Source of the DNA: Pseudomonadota bacterium
GTDB lineage: Bacteria; Pseudomonadota; Alphaproteobacteria; Acetobacterales; Acetobacteraceae
DNA: 32,788 nt
Direction: 5' to 3'
Assembly (NCBI GenBank): GCA_021846225.1
Contig: JAJZCG010000027.1
Span: 1 to 32,788, forward strand
The position numbers and the translations under genes are program-made. Positions 6,983 through 16,000 of the stretch are shown one piece after another. Positions within the stretch are counted from its first letter, which is position 1. Each line of letters opens with the position of its first letter. A model generated the notes under the pieces. The model did not search any database and was not told the origin of the DNA. It saw only the letters and a list, made by a program, of their open reading frames with translations.

Positions 6983-8253
6983 AACAATTGCTCGCCGTGC
7001 AGCACGATATCCAGCCCCTCGCGTTCTTCCTCGCGCGTCACCCGCAGGCCGACCAGCATATCGGTAATCTTCAGCAACACCCAGCTCACGCCTGCACAAT
7101 ACACAACCGTAACCAGCACACCCAGGGCCTGCACCTTCAGCAGCGCCAGGCCGCCGAACGCCACACCGCCGGGCGCCGTCAGCGTGGCTGACAATGGGCC
7201 GAACGCGAACCAGCCCGTCGCCAGCGTGCCGATAATCCCGGCGATGCCGTGCACCCCGAACGCATCCAAACTATCGTCATACCCCAGGGCGGATTTCATC
7301 GAGGTCGCGGTCCAGAAACACACGAACCCCGCCGCCAGGCCGATCGCGAGCGCCGGGCCCGGCAGCACGAACCCCGCCGCCGGGGTAATGGCGACCAGCC
7401 CCGCCACCGCGCCGGAAATGGCGCCCAGCACCGAGGGTTTGCCCCGCACCGCCCATTCCACGAAAATCCAGGACAAAGTCGCGGCGGCGGCGGCAATCTG
7501 GGTCACCAGCACCGCCATCCCGGCGCGCCCGTTGGCCCCCATCGCCCCGCCGGAATTGAACCCCATCCAGCCAACCCAGAGCAGCGAAGCGCCGATAACG
7601 GCATAGCTGAGGTTCCACGGCGCCATGTTCTCCTGGCCATAGCCCAGGCGCTTGCCCAGCATCAGCGCGCAGATCAACCCGGTCACCCCGCAGTTGATCT
7701 CAACCACCGTCCCGCCGGCAAAATCCGCGATGCCCATTTTGGCCAGCCAGCCGGTGGGCGCCCACACCCAATGGGCCAGCGGCGCATAAACCAGCAGCGA
7801 CCACAGGGTGAAAAAAATCAGCAGCGCGGAGAACTTCATGCGGTCGGCGCAGCTGCCGGTCACCACCGCGGGGGTGATGATGGCGAAGCTCATCTGGAAC
7901 ATCAAAAAGACGCTCTCGGGGATCGTCGTCTGCGCCGCGTAGGGCGTTCCCGCCGCGAGGGTGAACGGCTTATCCCAGTTGGCGGCGAGCCCCTGCAGGA
8001 ACACGCGCGAAAAATCGCCGATGAACGCATTGCCGTTGGTAAACGCCAGGGAATAACCAACAATCATCCACAGCACGGTCATCACCGCGCAGAGCATGAA
8101 AGACTGCATCATGATCGCGAGCACGTTCTTCTTACGAACCATGCCGGCATAAAACAGCGCCAGCCCCGGAATGGTCATCAGCAGCACCAAAATCGTGCAC
8201 GTGAGAACCCAGGCCACATTGCCCGGCTGAACTTGCTGCATTGCTTCCGGCAT
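6979..8253 (-). CDS. amtB: Ammonium transporter (Amt/Mep family) with Glu in the first twin-His position
   Basis: This is a 424-residue integral membrane protein with about eleven hydrophobic segments. It conducts ammonium/ammonia across the inner membrane as a trimer. Family landmarks are present: GLALFYAGMVRKKN near residue 30, MSFAIITPAVVTGS near 120 (outer Phe gate), LAHWVWAPTGWL near 160, DFAGGTVVEIN near 180, WMGFNSGG near 220 (second Phe gate), and DAFGVHGIAGIIGT near 335. The pore twin-His motif is altered: position 185 is Glu (GAG, 7699-7701), while His335 is kept. No N-terminal signal peptide and no neighbouring glnK are seen. Start choice is uncertain: GAGGG touches the ATG at 8253, and the Met at residue 5 is an alternative. 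The stop codon falls in a repeat element. Confidence 0.93.
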   Translation of the reverse strand: MPEAMQQVQPGNVAWVLTCTILVLLMTIPGLALFYAGMVRKKNVLAIMMQSFMLCAVMTVLWMIVGYSLAFTNGNAFIGDFSRVFLQGLAANWDKPFTLAAGTPYAAQTTIPESVFLMFQMSFAIITPAVVTGSCADRMKFSALLIFFTLWSLLVYAPLAHWVWAPTGWLAKMGIADFAGGTVVEINCGVTGLICALMLGKRLGYGQENMAPWNLSYAVIGASLLWVGWMGFNSGGAMGANGRAGMAVLVTQIAAAAATLSWIFVEWAVRGKPSVLGAISGAVAGLVAITPAAGFVLPGPALAIGLAAGFVCFWTATSMKSALGYDDSLDAFGVHGIAGIIGTLATGWFAFGPLSATLTAPGGVAFGGLALLKVQALGVLVTVVYCAGVSWVLLKITDMLVGLRVTREEEREGLDIVLHGEQLF

Positions 8254-8371
8254 CCCTCAGAGTCTGTGTTGGCGCGGCATCCCCGAGGGGCGGCTTAGCC
8301 TGTCTGCTATTCTAATACGCTTCCGGCGGTCAAGGCCGGAGGAAATAGGACATGCCGAACGCCCGGGCGGC

Positions 8372-9250
8372 TTATTTTTCGCGGATCGCGTTGATGATGC
8401 CGGAGAAATCCATCCCCGCATGGCCTGCATCAACATATTCCTGATAAATTTCAGCCGCATGCTTGCCAAGCGCCGTAGCCGCTCCGGCGCTGGCGGCGGC
8501 ATCCTGGCTGAGCAGCAGATCCTTGAGCATCAGCGCCGCGGCAAAGCCCGGCTTGTAGGCGTTGTTGGACGGGCTGGCCGGCACCGGGCCGGGCACCGGG
8601 CAATAGCTGGTGAGCGACCAGCACTGGCCAGACGAGGTGGAGGCGACATCATAGAGCGCCTGCGGCGAAAGCCCGAGCTTTTCGCCCAGCACGAACGCCT
8701 CGCAGACGCCGATCATCGAAATGCCGAGAATCATGTTGTTGCAAATTTTCGCCGCCTGCCCGGCACCGGCGCCGCCGCAATGCACGATCTTGCGGCCCAT
8801 GGCCTCCAGCACCGGCCGGGCGCGCGCAAACGCCGCATCCTCACCACCGGCCATGAAGGTGAGCGTGCCGGCCGCCGCCCCGCCAACCCCGCCGGAAACC
8901 GGCGCATCCACCGCCGCGAAACCGGCGGCCCGCGCCAGCTCATGCGCCTGGCGCGCGCTGTCCACGTCGATCGTCGAACTGTCAACAAACAGCGTACCCG
9001 CCGCGGCCGCGCTTAAAATATCGTTATACACCCCCAGCACCAGCTTGCCGTTGGGCAGCATGGTAATGGCGATTTCAGCGCCGGTGAGCGAGGCGGCCGC
9101 GCTTGGCATCACCTTGATCCCGGCCCTCCCCGCCGCCTCGATCGCGGCTGGCACCAGATCGAACCCGTTCACCTCATGCCCGGCCTTCACCAGGTTGATG
9201 GCCATCGGCAGGCCCATGTTGCCCAGGCCGATGAAAGCGATTTTCGCCAT
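8372..9250 (-). CDS. mmsB: 3-hydroxyisobutyrate dehydrogenase
   Basis: MmsB oxidises 3-hydroxyisobutyrate to methylmalonate semialdehyde with NAD+ in valine degradation. At 292 residues it is family-sized. It starts MAKIAFIGLGNMGLPMA, holding the GxGxxG dinucleotide loop, and continues with DAPVSGGVGGAAAGTLTFMA near residue 120 (substrate-binding signature) and GAGQAAKICNNMILG near 170 with the catalytic Lys. The C-terminal helical domain ends MDFSGIINAIREK, typical for the family. The ATG at 9248-9250 shares one base with the stop of the acyl-CoA dehydrogenase gene (TAATG), supporting this start rather than a longer open frame. Its position as third gene after mmsA and an acyl-CoA dehydrogenase supports the valine assignment over other beta-hydroxyacid dehydrogenases. 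Confidence 0.94.
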   Translation of the reverse strand: MAKIAFIGLGNMGLPMAINLVKAGHEVNGFDLVPAAIEAAGRAGIKVMPSAAASLTGAEIAITMLPNGKLVLGVYNDILSAAAAGTLFVDSSTIDVDSARQAHELARAAGFAAVDAPVSGGVGGAAAGTLTFMAGGEDAAFARARPVLEAMGRKIVHCGGAGAGQAAKICNNMILGISMIGVCEAFVLGEKLGLSPQALYDVASTSSGQCWSLTSYCPVPGPVPASPSNNAYKPGFAAALMLKDLLLSQDAAASAGAATALGKHAAEIYQEYVDAGHAGMDFSGIINAIREK

Positions 9251-10410
9251 TATTTTTTCTCTCCCATGATCTGGCGCGAGATGATCACCCGCATGATTTC
9301 GTTGGTGCCTTCGAGAATTTGATGCACCCGCAGGTCGCGCACGATTTTCTCGACACCGTAATCGGCCAGATAGCCGTAGCCGCCGTGCATCTGCAGCGCC
9401 TCGTTGGCGATCTCGAATCCCGCGTCGGTGGCGAAGCGCTTGGCCATGGCGCATTGCAGCGTGGCCTCCGGGCTATGGGCGTCCAGCGCGCAGGCGGCGC
9501 GCCAGAGCAGCAGCCGCGCCGCTTCCAGCTCCGTCGCCATATCCGCAATGCGGAACTGCAACGCCTGGAAGCTGCCGATGGGCTTGCCGAACGCCTTGCG
9601 CTCGCCGAGGTAGGTGATGGTTTTATCCAGCGCCGCCTGCGCCCCGCCGAGCGAGGCCGCGCCGATGTTGACGCGCCCGCCGTCCAGCCCCGCCATCGCG
9701 ATTTTGAAACCGATGCCCTCTGGCCCAAGCCGGTTGGCCACGGGCACGCGGGCGTCCTCGAAGATCACCTGCCGGGTCGGCTGCGCGTTCCAGCCCATCT
9801 TGTATTCATTCGCGCCAAAGGAGACGCCGGGCGTGTCCTTGTCGATGATCAGCGTGGAAATACCGCCAGCCCCCTCGCCGCCAGTACGCACCATCACGGC
9901 ATAGACCTCCGCCGCGCCGGCGCCCGAGATGAACTGCTTGACGCCGTTGACGAGGTAATGCTCGCCATCCAGCACCGCCTTGGTGCGCAGGGAGGCGGCG
10001 TCCGACCCGGCGGCCGGCTCGGTGAGACAATAGCTCGAGAGCCATTCCATGCTGCAAAGCCTGGGCAGGTATTTCGCCTTCTGCGCATCGTTGCCGTAAC
10101 GCTCGATCATCCCGCCAACCATGTTGTGGATGGAGATATAAGAGGCGACCGCCGGGCAGCCGGTTGCCAGCGCCTCGATGATCAGGGCCGCGTGCAGCCG
10201 GGTCAGCCCCGAGCCGCCGTAGGCCTCGCCGACATAAATCCCCCCCATGCCCAGGGCGGCGGCCTCGCGCATCACATCGACCGGGAAATGCTTCTCCCGG
10301 TCCCATTCAATCGCGAAGGGCGCCAGACGTTCGGCCGCGAACGTCTGGGCCATCTCACGAATGGCGCGTTGATCTTCATCGAGGTTGAACGAGAGGCCAG
10401 CCATGGTCAT
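9250..10410 (-). CDS. Acyl-CoA dehydrogenase, probably isobutyryl-CoA specific
   Basis: This is a 386-residue FAD flavoprotein of the short/branched-chain acyl-CoA dehydrogenase type. Domain order is visible: helical N-terminus (LDEDQRAIREMAQTFAAERL), YCLTEPAAGSDAA near residue 128 (FAD/substrate beta domain), DGGRVNIGAASLGGAQAALD near 235, and HQILEGTNEIMR near 368, where the Glu of EGT is the usual catalytic base. MHGGYGYLADYGVEK is the C-terminal FAD-contact block. The ATG shares one base with the mmsA stop (TGATG); an ATG two codons downstream is an alternative. Given mmsA before and mmsB after, isobutyryl-CoA to methacrylyl-CoA is the likely reaction. The specificity is inference from context. 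Confidence 0.92.
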   Translation of the reverse strand: MTMAGLSFNLDEDQRAIREMAQTFAAERLAPFAIEWDREKHFPVDVMREAAALGMGGIYVGEAYGGSGLTRLHAALIIEALATGCPAVASYISIHNMVGGMIERYGNDAQKAKYLPRLCSMEWLSSYCLTEPAAGSDAASLRTKAVLDGEHYLVNGVKQFISGAGAAEVYAVMVRTGGEGAGGISTLIIDKDTPGVSFGANEYKMGWNAQPTRQVIFEDARVPVANRLGPEGIGFKIAMAGLDGGRVNIGAASLGGAQAALDKTITYLGERKAFGKPIGSFQALQFRIADMATELEAARLLLWRAACALDAHSPEATLQCAMAKRFATDAGFEIANEALQMHGGYGYLADYGVEKIVRDLRVHQILEGTNEIMRVIISRQIMGEKK

Positions 10411-11909
10411 CAATCCATCGTCGGGATGACGAAGCTGGCGCCATCCTTCACGCCCGAGGGCCAGCGCGAGGTGACGGTTTTGGTCTTGGTATAGAAGCGG
10501 ACCGAGTCCGGGCCGTGCTGGTTGAGATCGCCAAAACCCGAACGCTTCCAGCCGCCAAAAGTGTGGTAGGCGATGGGAACGGGGATGGGCACGTTCACAC
10601 CGACCATGCCGGCCTGCACACGGGCGCAGAAGTCGCGCGCGGCGTCGCCGTCGCGGGTGAAAATCGCGGTGCCGTTGCCGTATTCGTGCTCATTGGGCAG
10701 GCGCAGCGCGTCCTCGTAATTCGCCGCGCGGACGACTGCGAGCACCGGCCCAAAAATCTCTTCCTTGTAGATTTTCATCGTGGGGCTGACGTTGTCGAAC
10801 AGAGTGCCGCCGATGAAGTAGCCGTTCTCATAGCCCTGCATCTTGAAGCCGCGGCCATCGACCAGCAGGTTAGCGCCTTCGGCCACGCCCTCGTCGATAT
10901 AGCCCTTCACGCGGTTCAGCGCGTCGCGGGTGACCAGCGGGCCGAAATCCGCCCCGGCATCGGAGGACAGGCCGATTTTCAGCGCCTCGACGCGCGGGAT
11001 CAGCTTTTTCACCAGCGCGTCGGCGGTGGCCTTGCCGACCGGCACGGCAACCGAGAGCGCCATGCAGCGCTCGCCAGCGGAGCCGTAGGCGGCGCCGATG
11101 AGGGCGTCGGCCACCTGGTCCATATCCGCGTCCGGCATGATGATGGCATGGTTTTTCGCGCCGCCGAAGCATTGCGCGCGTTTGCCGTTCTGAGCGGCGG
11201 TCGCGTAGATGTAATTCGCGATCGGGGAGGAGCCGACGAAGCCGACCGCCATGATGCGCGGGTCGTGCAGGATGGTGTCCACCGCTTCCTTGTCACCGTT
11301 CACCACGTTGAAGATGCCGGGCGGCCCGCCTGCGGCGAGGAACAGCTCGGCCAGGCGCAGCGGCACCGAGGGGTCGCGCTCGGAGGGCTTGAGGATGAAG
11401 GCATTGCCGCAGGCGATTGCCGGGGCGGCCTTCCACAGCGGGATCATCGCCGGGAAATTGAACGGGGTGATGCCCGCGACCACGCCCAGCGGCTGGCGCA
11501 TTGAATAGACGTCGATATTGGTGCCGGCCTCGGTGGTGTATTCACCCTTGAGCAGATGCGGGATGCCGATGGCGAATTCCACGACTTCGAGGCCGCGCTG
11601 AATATCGCCCTTGGCGTCCGGCACGGTCTTGCCATGCTCGGAGGAGAGCAGGCGGGCCAGGGAGTCCATCTCGGCGTTGATCAGCGCGAGGAACTTCATC
11701 AGCACGCGGGCGCGGCGCTGCGGGTTGGTCGCGGCCCAGCCGGGCTGGGCGGCGGCGGCGTTGGCGATCGCGGCTTCAACCTCGGACTTGCTGGCCAAGG
11801 CTACCTTCGCCTGCACGGCGCCGGTGTTGGGGTCGAAAACATCGGCAAAGCGGCCGGATGTGCCGGCAACGCTCTTGCCGCCAATGAAATGATTTAATTC
11901 GCGCGCCAT
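10410..11909 (-). CDS. mmsA: Methylmalonate-semialdehyde dehydrogenase (CoA-acylating)
   Basis: MmsA converts methylmalonate semialdehyde, NAD+ and CoA to propionyl-CoA, CO2 and NADH, the last dedicated step of valine degradation (also used for thymine and inositol breakdown). The 499-residue protein starts MARELNHFIGGKSVAGTSGR. ITPFNFPAMIPLWKAAPAIA near 150 and LKPSERDPS near 180 form the cofactor site, GFVGSSPIANYIY near 235 the NAD loop, and GSAGERCMALS near 285 carries the catalytic Cys. FGGWKRSGFGDLNQHG near 455 is typical of this subfamily. The start is the ATG at 11907-11909 with GAGGAGA just upstream; the longer open frame would enter the divergent promoter. It is the first gene of the mms operon, opposite a LysR gene. 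Confidence 0.95.
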   Translation of the reverse strand: MARELNHFIGGKSVAGTSGRFADVFDPNTGAVQAKVALASKSEVEAAIANAAAAQPGWAATNPQRRARVLMKFLALINAEMDSLARLLSSEHGKTVPDAKGDIQRGLEVVEFAIGIPHLLKGEYTTEAGTNIDVYSMRQPLGVVAGITPFNFPAMIPLWKAAPAIACGNAFILKPSERDPSVPLRLAELFLAAGGPPGIFNVVNGDKEAVDTILHDPRIMAVGFVGSSPIANYIYATAAQNGKRAQCFGGAKNHAIIMPDADMDQVADALIGAAYGSAGERCMALSVAVPVGKATADALVKKLIPRVEALKIGLSSDAGADFGPLVTRDALNRVKGYIDEGVAEGANLLVDGRGFKMQGYENGYFIGGTLFDNVSPTMKIYKEEIFGPVLAVVRAANYEDALRLPNEHEYGNGTAIFTRDGDAARDFCARVQAGMVGVNVPIPVPIAYHTFGGWKRSGFGDLNQHGPDSVRFYTKTKTVTSRWPSGVKDGASFVIPTMD

Positions 11910-12034
11910 GGGTCTCTCCTCGGGGCTGTTCTTGCCGGCATTCTCTATCCGCGTTAACATGCCCGATGAAGAGTAATTATTCCGCAATCATTGCGCATTT
12001 TTGCACAATGCGCTGATCCGCACAGGGGCACACA
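11910..12034. promoter_or_regulatory. Divergent promoter and LysR operator candidates between mmsA and the regulator
   Basis: The 125-base gap between two divergent starts contains GCAATCATTGC (11984-11994), a palindrome with a one-base centre, overlapped by the inverted repeat GCGCATT (11993-11999) / AATGCGC (12007-12013). Adjacent dyads 20-50 bases before a LysR-type gene are typical binding sites for autoregulation and control of the opposite operon. No -10/-35 pair was fixed with confidence. Confidence 0.5.
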
Positions 12035-12937
12035 ATGGCCGGACGCAAGCGCGCGCAAAACTGGGATGATTTCCGCCATTTTTTGGCGGTGGCGCGCACC
12101 GGCACGCTCTCGGCCGCGGCCGAGGCGCTGGGCACGGACCATACGACCGTTGCCCGGCACATCCAGCGGCTGGAGGAACGCCTGGCGGCGCGGATGTTCT
12201 ATCGCAGCAACCTCGGCTACGATTTAACCGCCAGCGGGGAGCAGCTGCGGCCCATCGCGGAGACCATGGAGGCGAGCTATCTGCAGGCCGCCTCGATGGA
12301 GCGTGAAAACCCGGCGGTCTCGGGCACCATCCGCATCGGCGCGCCCGATGGTTTCGGCACCGCGTTTCTCGCCCCGCGCATCCACAAGCTGGCGGCGCTG
12401 CACCCGAAACTGGAAATCGAGCTGCTGGCCACCGCGCGGGTGTTCAGCCTCTCCAAGCGCGAAGCGGATATCGGCATCAGCCTCACCTCGCCGGAGCATG
12501 CGCGCGTCGTCTCGCGCCGCCTCACCGATTACCGGCTGCACATATATGCCTCAAGCGGCTATCTCGCGGCGCACCCGCCGATCAGCAGCCCCGCCGATTT
12601 CTCGCGCCACGGCTTTGTCGGCTATATCGAGGATATGCTGTTCACGCCGGAGCTTAACTACCTCAGCAGCATCGGCCCCGGGATCAACGCGCGCGTCCGC
12701 AGCACCAACCTCACCGCCCAGGCCTACGCCACCGCGGCCGGGAGCGGGCTGTGCGTGCTACCCGCCTTCATCGCGCGGCTGCATCCGGAGCTGGTGGCCG
12801 TGCTGCCCGAGGAGGTCGCGCTGACGCGCTCGTTCTTCATGCACATCCACGAAGACAACCGCAAATCCGCGCATGTGCGCGCCGCCGCCGCCTTCATCAC
12901 CGCCGAGCTGGCGCAAAGCCCCGGGTTTTTTGGGTAG
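12035..12937 (+). CDS. LysR-family transcriptional regulator, divergent from the valine operon
   Basis: This is a 300-residue LysR-type regulator. The N-terminal winged helix-turn-helix spans about residues 8-66 (FRHFLAVARTGTLSAAAEAL ... TVARHIQRLEERLAARMF). The linker helix is followed by the periplasmic-binding-protein-like effector domain from about residue 95 (SGTIRIGAPDGFGTAFLAPR) to the end. Its position back to back with mmsA suggests it senses a valine-degradation intermediate and controls the mms operon and itself. This is context-based inference, as the well-studied mms regulator of Pseudomonas belongs to the AraC family. It converges on pyc, with a repeat and hairpin between. Confidence 0.9.
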   Translation: MAGRKRAQNWDDFRHFLAVARTGTLSAAAEALGTDHTTVARHIQRLEERLAARMFYRSNLGYDLTASGEQLRPIAETMEASYLQAASMERENPAVSGTIRIGAPDGFGTAFLAPRIHKLAALHPKLEIELLATARVFSLSKREADIGISLTSPEHARVVSRRLTDYRLHIYASSGYLAAHPPISSPADFSRHGFVGYIEDMLFTPELNYLSSIGPGINARVRSTNLTAQAYATAAGSGLCVLPAFIARLHPELVAVLPEEVALTRSFFMHIHEDNRKSAHVRAAAAFITAELAQSPGFFG

Positions 12938-12944
12938 GGAGTGC

Positions 12945-13041
12945 GATCGTTTGAGGCGCGCTCAGCAGAGCGAACCGAAAGCGTGAATCGCCCTCAGAAA
13001 ATGTCCAGAGCCTGATCGCACTTAAAGCGATCAGGTTCTGG
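12945..13041. repeat. Second copy of the GATCGTTTGAGG inverted-repeat family
   Basis: This copy shares ordered blocks with 6863-6937: GATCGTTTGAGG (12945-12956), AACCGAAA (12973-12980), CGTGAATC (12982-12989), then CCTC and AGAGC. The distal half differs and ends in a strong hairpin. It again lies in a gap between convergent genes. Confidence 0.55.
13005..13041. terminator. Bidirectional hairpin between the LysR gene and pyc
   Basis: Arms 13005-13019 (CCAGAGCCTGATCGC) and 13027-13041 (GCGATCAGGTTCTGG) pair in 14 of 15 positions around the loop ACTTAAA. No T-run follows, so it may act as a Rho-assisted or 3'-end-protecting structure rather than a textbook intrinsic terminator. Confidence 0.5.
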
Positions 13042-13053
13042 GATACGCGGGGG

Positions 13054-16000
13054 TCAGACGAACTCGATCAGTAGGTCCTTGGCGTCCACCTGCTCGCCGG
13101 GGCGCACCAGGATGGATTTGACGACCCCTTCACGCGGGGCGGTGAGCTGGGCTTCCATCTTCATCGCCTCGATGGCGAGCAGGGGTTCACCCTGGCTGAC
13201 TTGATCGCCCTCGCGCACCAAAATGGCGGCGATGGAGCCTGGCATGGGGGCGCCGAGCTGCCTTGTGTCGGCATCGTCGGCCTTGCGGCGGGCCGGGCGC
13301 GCGGCGGTGGCGTTGCGGTTGGGCACGCTGATGACGCGGGGCTGGCCGTTAAGCTCGAAGAAGACGCGCACGTTGCCGTCCTCATCGGTGTCGCCCAGGG
13401 TTTGCAGGCTGACGATCATGGTTTTGCCGGCCTCCAGGGTGACAGAAATTTCGTCACCCGGTTTCATGCCGTAGAAATAGACCGGCGTGGGCAGCACGGA
13501 GACCGGGCCATAGGTGCGCATGGAGGCGTTGAAGTTGGTGAAGACCTCCGGGTACATCAGGTAGGAGGCGAGGATCTGGTCGCTGAACTCGATCCCGCAG
13601 CGCTCGGCCGCGGTTTTGCGCACGGCCTCGATGTCTGCCGCGGGGATGAGCGAGCCGGGGCGCACGGTGATGGGGGTTTTGTCCTTCAGCACCTTTTTTT
13701 GCAGGGCTTCGGGCCAGCCGCCGGGGGGCTGACCAAGATCGCCATGCAGCATTTCGACAACCGATTGCGGGAAGGAGATTTCCTTCGCCGGGTCGGCCAC
13801 GTCCTTCGCCGAGAGATTCTGGCTGACCATCATCAACGCCATGTCGCCCACCACTTTCGAGGAGGGCGTGACCTTCACGATGTCGCCGAAGAGGTCGTTG
13901 GCGTCACGGTAGGCGCGGGCGACTTCGTGCCAGCGGGTCTCCAGGCCGAGCGAGCGGGCCTGCTCACGCAGGTTGGTGAACTGGCCGCCCGGCATCTCGT
14001 GCAGGTAGACCTCCGAGGCGCCGGATTGCAGGTCGCTCTCGAAGGCGGCGTACTGGCCGCGCACGGCCTCCCAATAGAAGCTCATGCGGCGGATGGCGTC
14101 GGGGTCGAGGCCGGTGTCGCGCTCGGTGTGGCGCAGGGCTTCAACCAGCGAGCCGAGGCAGGGCTGCGAGGTGAGGCCGGACATCGGGTCCATTGCGGCA
14201 TCAAAAGCGTCCACCCCGGCGGTGACGGCGGCGAACACGGTGGCGCCGGAGATGCCGGAAGTGTCATGCGTATGCAGATGGATCGGCAGGCCGGTGTTTT
14301 CCTTCAGCGCCTTGACCAGCGCGCTGGCGGCGGCGGGTTTGAGCAGGCCGGCCATGTCCTTGATCGCGAGGATGTGGCAGCCGGCGGCCTCCAGCTGTTT
14401 GGCCAGATCGACATAGTAATTGAGGGAGTATTTGGCGCGGTTGGGGTCCAGTATGTCGCCGGTGTAGCAGAGCGCGCCTTCGGCCAGCTTGCCCGATTCC
14501 ACCACGGCGTCGATGGCGACGCGCATGTTCTCCACCCAGTTCAGGCAATCAAACACGCGGAACAGGTCGATGCCGCCTTCGGCTGCCTGTTTGACGAAGA
14601 ATTTGACCACGTTGTCAGGGTAGTTGGTGTAGCCGACGCCGTTGGCGCCGCGCAGCAGCATTTGCAGCAGCAGGTTGGGGGTGCGCTCGCGCACGCCGCG
14701 CAGGCGCTCCCACGGGCCTTCCTGCAGGAAGCGCATGGAGACATCGAAAGTGGCGCCACCCCAGCATTCCAGCGAGAAAAGCTGTGGCAGGGCGACCGAA
14801 TAGGCCTTGGCGGCGGTTATGATGTCATACGAGCGCATACGCGTGGCAAGCAGCGACTGATGCGCGTCGCGCATGGTGGTGTCTGTCACCAGGGCGCGCT
14901 TTTGCTCGCGCATCCAGGTGGAGAAACCCTTGGGGCCGAGCTGGTCGAGCAGCTGCTTGGTGCCCGGCGCGCGCTCATGGCCAAAGCGCGGGGCCTCGGG
15001 CGTGCGGGCATGCGCGGCGGGCAGCGGCTTGCCGCGGGTTTCCGGGTGGCCGTTGACGGTGACATCCGCGATGTAGCGCAGCAGCTTGGTCGCGCGGTCC
15101 CGGCGCTTGCGGACCTGGAAAAGCGCTGGCGTGTTATCAATAAAGCGGGTGGTGTAGCGGTTGGCGATGAAGTCCGGGTGGTTGAGCAGGGCTTCGAGGA
15201 AGGTGAGGTTGGTGGCGACGCCACGGATGCGGTATTCGCGCAGGGCGCGGTCCATGCGGGCGACGGCTTCCTCGGGTGTTGGCGCCCAGGCGGTGACCTT
15301 CTCCAGCAGGGCGTCATAAAACCGGGTGACGACCGCGCCGGCGTAGGCGGTGCCGCCATCCGCGCGGATGCCAAAGCCAAAGGCGCCGCGATAGGCGGTG
15401 ATGCGGCCGTAATCGGGGATGAAATTGTTCTCGGGGTTCTCGGTGGTGATGCGGCATTGCAGGGCGTGGCCGCTGAGGTGGATGTTTTGCTGCGCGGGGA
15501 CGCCGGTTTCGGGCAGGTTGCCGATGTGGCCGCCCTCGGCGATGTGGATCTGGGCCTTGACGATGTCGATGCCGGTGACGACCTCGGTGACGGTGTGCTC
15601 GACCTGGACGCGGGGGTTGACCTCGATGAAGTAGAACTTGCCGGTGTCCATATCCATCAGGAATTCGACGGTGCCGGCGTTGCAGTATTGGGTGGCGCGG
15701 CCGATGGCCAGCGCCGCGTTGCAGATTTCGGCCCGCTCGGACTCGTTCAGGTAGGGGGCCGGGGCGCGCTCGATGACCTTCTGGTGGCGGCGCTGGATGG
15801 AGCAGTCGCGCTCAAAGAGATGCACGAGGTTGCCGTGGGAGTCGCCTAGGAGCTGGACCTCGACATGGCGGGCGCGGCGGACCAGTTTTTCCAGATAGAC
15901 TTCATCGTTGCCGAAGGCGGCCTTGGCCTCGCGCCGGGCGGCCTGGACGGATTCCAGCAGGGTGTCCTCGGACTCGATGGGGCGCATGCCGCGCCCGCCG

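Noticed and set aside
8254-8371. Sigma-54 promoter for the ammonium transporter
   Set aside because: No TGGCAC-N5-TTGC-like element was found on the minus strand upstream of the gene; only short dyads (CCCCGAGGGG at 8281-8290) are present.
13201-15849. Very long open frame (about 880 codons) on the plus strand opposite pyc
   Set aside because: It is a mirror of GC-rich codons: the minus strand encodes a complete pyruvate carboxylase, while the plus product is low-complexity Gly/Ala/Asp/Val with no recognisable domain.
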